Positions 59,067 through 64,000 of a stretch of DNA of 64,000 nt are shown one piece after another. The notes below the pieces were generated by a model. The model had not been told where the DNA came from. It searched no databases and saw nothing but the letters and a program-made list of their open reading frames with translations. The position numbers and the translations under genes are program-made. The stretch is from Whalleya microplaca (taxonomy: Eukaryota; Ascomycota; Sordariomycetes; Xylariales; Xylariaceae), in assembly GCA_022497155.1 (NCBI GenBank), contig MU385712.1:371765-435764 (forward strand), read 5' to 3'. Numbering within the stretch: position 1 is the stretch's first letter; each line of letters opens with the position of its first letter.

Positions 59067-60968
59067 TTAGTTGGTTATTTTCCAAAGTCCTGTGGTCTTA
59101 TCGTACTCATTGGGGTCGTCACGGTACTTCGGCCTTGCACTTCCATAAGGCATGATCATAATCGCATCCGAAAGGGTTTCGGGATCCGTTGAGAACACAT
59201 TTTTGTTGAACCAATCTCGAAATACCTCGAGTTCTCCAGTATAATTCTTGTAGTTTTCTTCTGAGACGGCCATACCAACACCCCTTATGATGTTAAAATC
59301 AAACAGTAACTCAGGTTTTTGCTCATTACTCACCACCTATAACGTGTAACCGGGCCTACATAAGCTTCTCTCTCATATTTAGCCTTGTACTTGGCTCGGT
59401 AGTCGTCGAAGCCTTGATAATAGTCCCGGCACATGGGCCAAAATGCGCTCTGCTGAGTGAATAAGATAATACAATATGGACCAACGATGAATTCATACCT
59501 TGGCGAGATATTCTTTGAGGGACTTCCCTTCAGCTTTGTCAGGTGGACATTGCGCCCACCTTCCCGCGATACTAAACTCGGTTCGTTTTGTCCCAAGGAA
59601 TTTCTCTAAAATACTGACGAACTCATCCACCATAGCTTGATGATCGGCATTACTATGAGGGAAGAAGTCTAAGGGATATAGAATCCGACTGGGGAACTTA
59701 GTCCATCCGTTGGGGAGATCCAGAGTCTGATCAGCAAGTCCGTACAGATTTGCGAGACTTCTGCTGAATAGGCCAACCACATCAAACAGTCTATACATAT
59801 GTAAGTCTCAGATTTATCTGTTAATGTCTATAGTTCTCACGGTGAGTTCACAACAATTCCGTTCATTGAAGTGCATCCGAATGAGGGTCTCATAGAGAAA
59901 AGACCATTGCAGGTTGCCGGTGCCCTCACACTCCCAGCAGCTGTCTTGGTCAGATAAACCTCGAATACAAGGTGCAAAAAACTAACAATCACCTGCGATG
60001 GACTGATCGAGCCATGAATATCCAGCTAAAGCAGCAGCAGCACCGGATGAGCTTCCCGACGGGCTTTGATACTCATCACCTCTTGGGTTGATAGGACAGT
60101 GGAAGTCAATCCATTGATCTGTAGGCTCGTCAGATGAAGCGAATTGGGTCATTTTGGTCTTTCCAACAATGACTGCACCCAAACTAATTAGCTTTTTGAC
60201 ATAATCGGCACTGTCCGATTCGGGGCCGTAAAGCTCGGTGTACGTTCGGCTCATCATGGTCGTTTGAACACCAGCAAGGCGAAATATATCTTTTAGGCCG
60301 GTGCGGGCACCGGCAAGGGGCCGCTCCTGAGATGGTTTGCTATATAGGCGACTAGGCACCGCAATAGTCTTCCAGATCCCATCCTGGAGGTCAAGTGTCT
60401 GGAACCTGCAGGTTACAATAAGTAGATTGTTCTGCTGTATAGATCGAGAGGCCTACTTGTGGGGCTCAAAGACATTGTCAGGTATGACACCAAAGATGAA
60501 GGCATCGAGTTTATCGGGATACAGCTTCCAGGCCTGGTGAATGTTAGATCCGTGGAGGAAATAAGGTCCGGGACGCAAATTTTCCTCATTAGACACATTC
60601 CTTGCGTTATAAACAGTCGAACATCCTAGTAGTGAGGTGATATCTTCTGCAACTTTTTTTTCTGTGTGTAGGTCAGAGCGAGAGATAACTACTGCCTGGG
60701 AGAAATCTTCGTTATAGACGTCATCTTCTTCAAAGAGTTTTAATTCCTTGGTTATTTGATCTGTGTCATGCTGGAGTATGTCCTCTGTGAGAATGATTGC
60801 TGGTGTGATCTGACCGGATGGAAGCACTTCCTCAATATTTCCCTAAATGATTAGTCAACTAAGAATACTGAGAAGGTTGACCTAGACATTCTAGCCTACC
60901 ACAATATGAGGGTGGATGATATAGCTGTGACCAGCAACCACTTGCATTAACGGATGTACGATTTTCAT
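59067..60968 (-). CDS. Amidase signature enzyme with extended N-terminal domain
   Basis: Seven exons (60968-60900, 60842-60457, 60405-59987, 59940-59841, 59790-59499, 59452-59334, 59283-59067) join in phase to 533 residues. The Ser-cisSer-Lys triad of the amidase signature family is present: Lys190 in GLKDIF, the cis-Ser in SPSGSSSGAA (about 271-272) and the nucleophile Ser295 in GDSAGSVRAPA. About 150 residues precede the amidase core and resemble the extra N-terminal domain often annotated in fungi as Arp1-like; this is from memory. The enzyme would hydrolyse a carboxamide of unknown identity. No signal peptide is evident. It is flanked by the AT-rich island and by the NLR-like gene. Confidence 0.91.
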
Positions 60969-62040
60969 TGTTATTATAGTGCGGAGTTAATACCTTTGAA
61001 GTCGTATAGTTGTGTAGACAACTGAAATCAATGCCAACCTCCTTTATTATATGGACGCCATAGAATATAATGTCGGCGTATCTCCGTAGAGCATTGTCAT
61101 TTTAAGCCTCAATGAAAAACCCTAAGCCCGACACCATTAGGAATATGTTGAGATGGTTTATGCTAAGAGAGGAATATCCGGTGAGTAACTCGGCTTTAGG
61201 GACGCATTAGTGAGCGCCATCGCAATATAATTGCTCAAATAAGTGCAGGTTTGTGATAGGCTGACTGAAAGTGCATAATGAATACACACTGGGCGTCTTT
61301 CTACGGAAATATATAATGAACTGCTGATCGTGCGGGCACCTTCTTGAAATGGGCTACATAGTAGCAACCATGATGATTGAATTGATTGACTACGCAAGGA
61401 TACTTAGTACATGAGGCTCTGCAAGTGTGCCATTCACGAAATGGATGGTGTCGTAATCATCTGCATCCCTTCACTTAATAACCGGGCGAAAATCCAATAT
61501 AGTAACTTATCAGGCTGCGATCCTCGATATCATCGGACTAAGTGTGCATTGTATTAATGACATAGCCCGCTAGCTACAGAAATGTGCCGTTTTAATCCTA
61601 CGTACAATGTTGTGAAACAACAGGAATTTTCGCCGGTTGAAATGTGCACTTTCATCCCACGACAAATGGGCGAGGCTGTCTTGTGACATAATATATTCTT
61701 GACCGACAGAGTGTGACAGGAAGGTATGCGACCCGTTGCCCGGCCTGAACGGTAGTAGAGAAAGTGCAGATTGAGACAGTAGAAATTTGTCCGGGTTGGG
61801 ACAGCGGCACCTAATCATGTTGCGTGTCTATGAAATTCTTGCTGTGGGAGGCCAGCTCGGCAAGAGGCTCTTTACTCAAAGTCTGTGGCATGCCGTTGTG
61901 TATGATCTAGGTATAGCCAACTTGAAGACATCTGCTTGTGGGACTAGGTACCTACTGGTCGTTAAACATGGGAACACTTCCAGTTGTTTACGATGGCGTC
62001 CGACAGCCAGAACTAGAGTAGGTGACACTAGCCATTCATC
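60969..62040. other. Divergent intergenic region, amidase / NLR-like
   Basis: It separates the 5' ends of the amidase and NLR-like genes. A plus-strand frame at 61787-62053 might contain a 5' exon of the NLR-like gene, but I could not find a splice that makes it convincing. Confidence 0.4.
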
Positions 62041-64000
62041 GTGTATCTACTGATCGCGTACAACAGCATTGTGTCAATACCTGGCCTCCCAACCTTGAAT
62101 CCACAGTACAAACCTAAAGATCACCAACAATGGCTCCGGGAAGTATTAAGCCATCAAATTCCTCGCGCTAGAATCATGGCTTTCCAGTACGACTTTGGGA
62201 AGAGTACTACTCATTCATCCTGGCTTGACCTTTTGGGGCATGTTGATAAACTCCTGCACGGCTTGGCTCTCAGACGAGAGAATGTAGGGACTCGTCCCTT
62301 GCTGTTCGTATGCTACAGTTTTGGGGCATTTATCTTGAAAAAAGTAAGATAACCTTGAGGATTATTTTGGCGCATATTGACAAGGCAAACAGGCACTTCT
62401 GATAGCAAAAGAGCAAGAATATTTTCATAATATTCTTAAGCTCACTGGTGGAATCGTGTTCCTAGGCTGCCTGAACGACGAAAACCATCCAGATTTTGAG
62501 GAAGTCTGTCTAAAATGTGCAGCTGTGGAGTTTGGGACAAGCCAAAAACACGATGCTGTTGGCTCCCTCAAGAAGTCTGATAGTTGGGACATGGTCAAAG
62601 AAGTCCTAGAGAGTTTTCGATCCATGCGATGCCCTTTCCCTGTACGGATTCTCTATGAGCTCAAGCATACGCATGTTTATGAAGGGCTTGTATGGAAGAT
62701 CATAAAGGGCAAATCCCAGAACGTAAGTATACATTAGAAGTACTATTGAAACTAGGCTCATGGGGTATCAGTTATGCTCTGAGCGCATCTCGACCTTAGG
62801 CTGGAATGATGAGCGATTGATCGGAGTAGACAAGGATCATGCAGAGCTGATCAAGTACCCACATCGAGGTGATGCCGAAGGTTTCTTCAATACTTTCATG
62901 GAGACGCTCTCCGAACTTGTTGACATAGTGAGCCCAGAGGCGACCGAGATCTGCAGAATGGAGTTACAACAAACTGATACTAATAACGGAGGTTGGTCAC
63001 TACTGTCAGCATTTGGGAGCACCAGCAACTTGATGCTAGATCCTTCCGGTAAGTTCAACCCTTTCCTCTTTGTTACGTTTCGCCAATAGTAATCGTTGTT
63101 GCAGTTGCCCCAGGCCCGACTCAACTTCGAACCCGGTCAATGAGTCAAGACATCATCGAAATACCCAAAGTCTCATGCTTTGTTCTACAGCCTTACGAAG
63201 AAAACCAGAGCTTTGTCGGAAGGGAGGATATCCTCAGTGAGATACACAATCAACTTCAAACATCGACCATCACCAAACCAGGACAGAAGTCATTCGTTCT
63301 TACTGGACTGGGTGGCATGGGCAAGACACAGATAGCTATCAAATATGCTTATAGATACCGACAGTTATATCCTGTAACCCTCCTTGCTCATTCTGATGGG
63401 CAAGCAAAGCTTTCTGAGAGTTTTGCTCTCTTCGCAAGGGAACTTGGGTTAGGTGACGCACTTAATCCCATTCAGGCCAAACAGGCCGTGAAGGACTTTC
63501 TCAAGACACTAAGTATGCCATACAGATGAAATTATTCTCTAATTCACTAATTTCCTTCCAGGAAGCCCGTGGCTAATGATATTTGACAATGCTGACGGAG
63601 ACGACAATGTCCAACTATTGACAGAATTCTGGCCGGAAGCAGATACGGGATCCATTCTAATCACGAGCAGAAATCACACGCTGCGTAACAAGTACCCTGG
63701 GCTCTATCTAATAGAATTAGATGAAAATAGCGCAATCCATCTGTTGTTTAGTCTTACTTCTCTAAGCAGAGCTGCAGAAGATTCAGTTCAGGCTGAAAAA
63801 GGGGCAGCAGCTCAGATTGTTCAGAAAATTGGGTATTTACCATTAGGCATAAGCCAGGCTGCCAGTATGATACTGAATGACTCTTGCTCAATGGCTGAGT
63901 TTCTGGAAGCATACAATCTTCAAGAGCTCATCAACGACTGTGAAGACGTCCGTCTCGTTTCTGGCGACACAACGTACAAATATTCTCTCCGAACAGTTTG
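62041..64000 (+). CDS. NLR-like protein: alpha/beta-hydrolase N-terminus plus NB-ARC-type NTPase (partial)
   Basis: Exons up to 62343, then 62393-62722, 62772-63048, 63105-63512 and 63562 onward join in phase; the gene runs off the window and its 5' end is uncertain (an exon may start at an acceptor near 62070). The N-terminal part (SIVSIPGLPTLNP, then WLREVLSHQIPRARIMAFQY and VCYSFGAFILKKALLIAK) is the lipase-like alpha/beta-hydrolase domain common in fungal STAND proteins, with Ser in C-Y-S-F-G. A linker follows, then the NTPase: FVGREDIL, P-loop GLGGMGKT, Walker B WLMIFDNAD, sensor-like SILITSRN and GYLPLGISQAAS (GxP motif). Such proteins act in non-self recognition and regulated cell death, usually with C-terminal TPR, ankyrin or WD repeats, which would lie beyond the window. 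Confidence 0.85.

Noticed and set aside
59982..59993. Splicing the amidase at the first GT (GTGATT at 59992)
   Set aside because: It would remove the conserved Gly-Asp before the nucleophile block; the GTTAGT donor at 59986 keeps GDSAGSVR intact and is in phase.
1..64000. tRNA, rRNA, CRISPR array or full-length transposon
   Set aside because: I looked for cloverleaf-like sequences, spaced repeats, terminal repeats and transposase motifs and found none that held up by eye; a covariance-model search would be needed to exclude tRNAs.

Overview
The window looks like nuclear DNA of a filamentous ascomycete (Pezizomycotina, probably a sordariomycete). The evidence is many short GT-AG introns (about 40-160 bases) with CTAAC-like branch points, a self-sufficient CYP505 P450, a quelling-type RNA-dependent RNA polymerase, a Zn2Cys6 regulator, a CorA-like membrane protein of the fungal type, and an NLR-like NTPase. 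I found 22 protein-coding genes. For 20 the hand-spliced exons join in phase or need no splicing; the CorA-like gene and the RdRP each have one junction I could not resolve. No rRNA, tRNA, CRISPR array or intact transposon was recognised.

Layout. 0.7-4.6 kb: a 2EXR-type protein and a NodB-fold polysaccharide deacetylase. 5.3-11.7 kb: a Zn2Cys6 regulator, a 14-helix MFS exporter and, divergently, an EthD-EthD-alpha/beta hydrolase fusion; together they resemble a small catabolic or resistance cluster. 11.7-14.6 kb is gene-poor. 14.6-24.3 kb: a DUF1479 oxygenase-fold protein that appears to lack its iron ligands, a CorA-like membrane protein, and a 1,249-residue RdRP. 24.3-30.3 kb is mostly gene-poor and holds one small orphan gene. 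30.3-34.1 kb: CYP505 (P450 fused to its reductase). 35.2-38.1 kb: two orphan genes, very GC-rich. 39.1-45.0 kb: PHO88/SND3, RAD14/XPA and a membrane-anchored histidine-phosphatase-fold protein. 45.5-45.9 kb: a probable aldo/keto reductase relic. 47.0-48.2 kb: an SDR. 49.1-56.5 kb: a secretory-pathway block with an aspartic protease, an ER/secreted prolyl-4-hydroxylase-like 2OG oxygenase, a PDI-like protein with an RDEL tail, and an S53 tripeptidyl peptidase. 56.5-59.1 kb is AT-rich and looks like a decayed repeat. 59.1-61.0 kb: an amidase. From about 62 kb to the end: the 5' part of an NLR-like protein with an alpha/beta-hydrolase N-terminus and an NB-ARC-type NTPase.

The most interesting unit is at 51.0-53.7 kb. 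A secreted prolyl-4-hydroxylase-like enzyme and a PDI-family protein are divergently transcribed from one 446-base promoter. In the PDI protein the CGHC site reads TAAS, so it should be redox-inactive, yet it has a signal peptide and ends in RDEL. This parallels the animal collagen prolyl 4-hydroxylase, whose partner subunit is PDI used in a non-redox role. The idea that the two form a fungal complex is inference. Other points worth a look are the ligand-less DUF1479 protein, the hydrolase-NLR, and the EthD-hydrolase fusion with its regulator and exporter.
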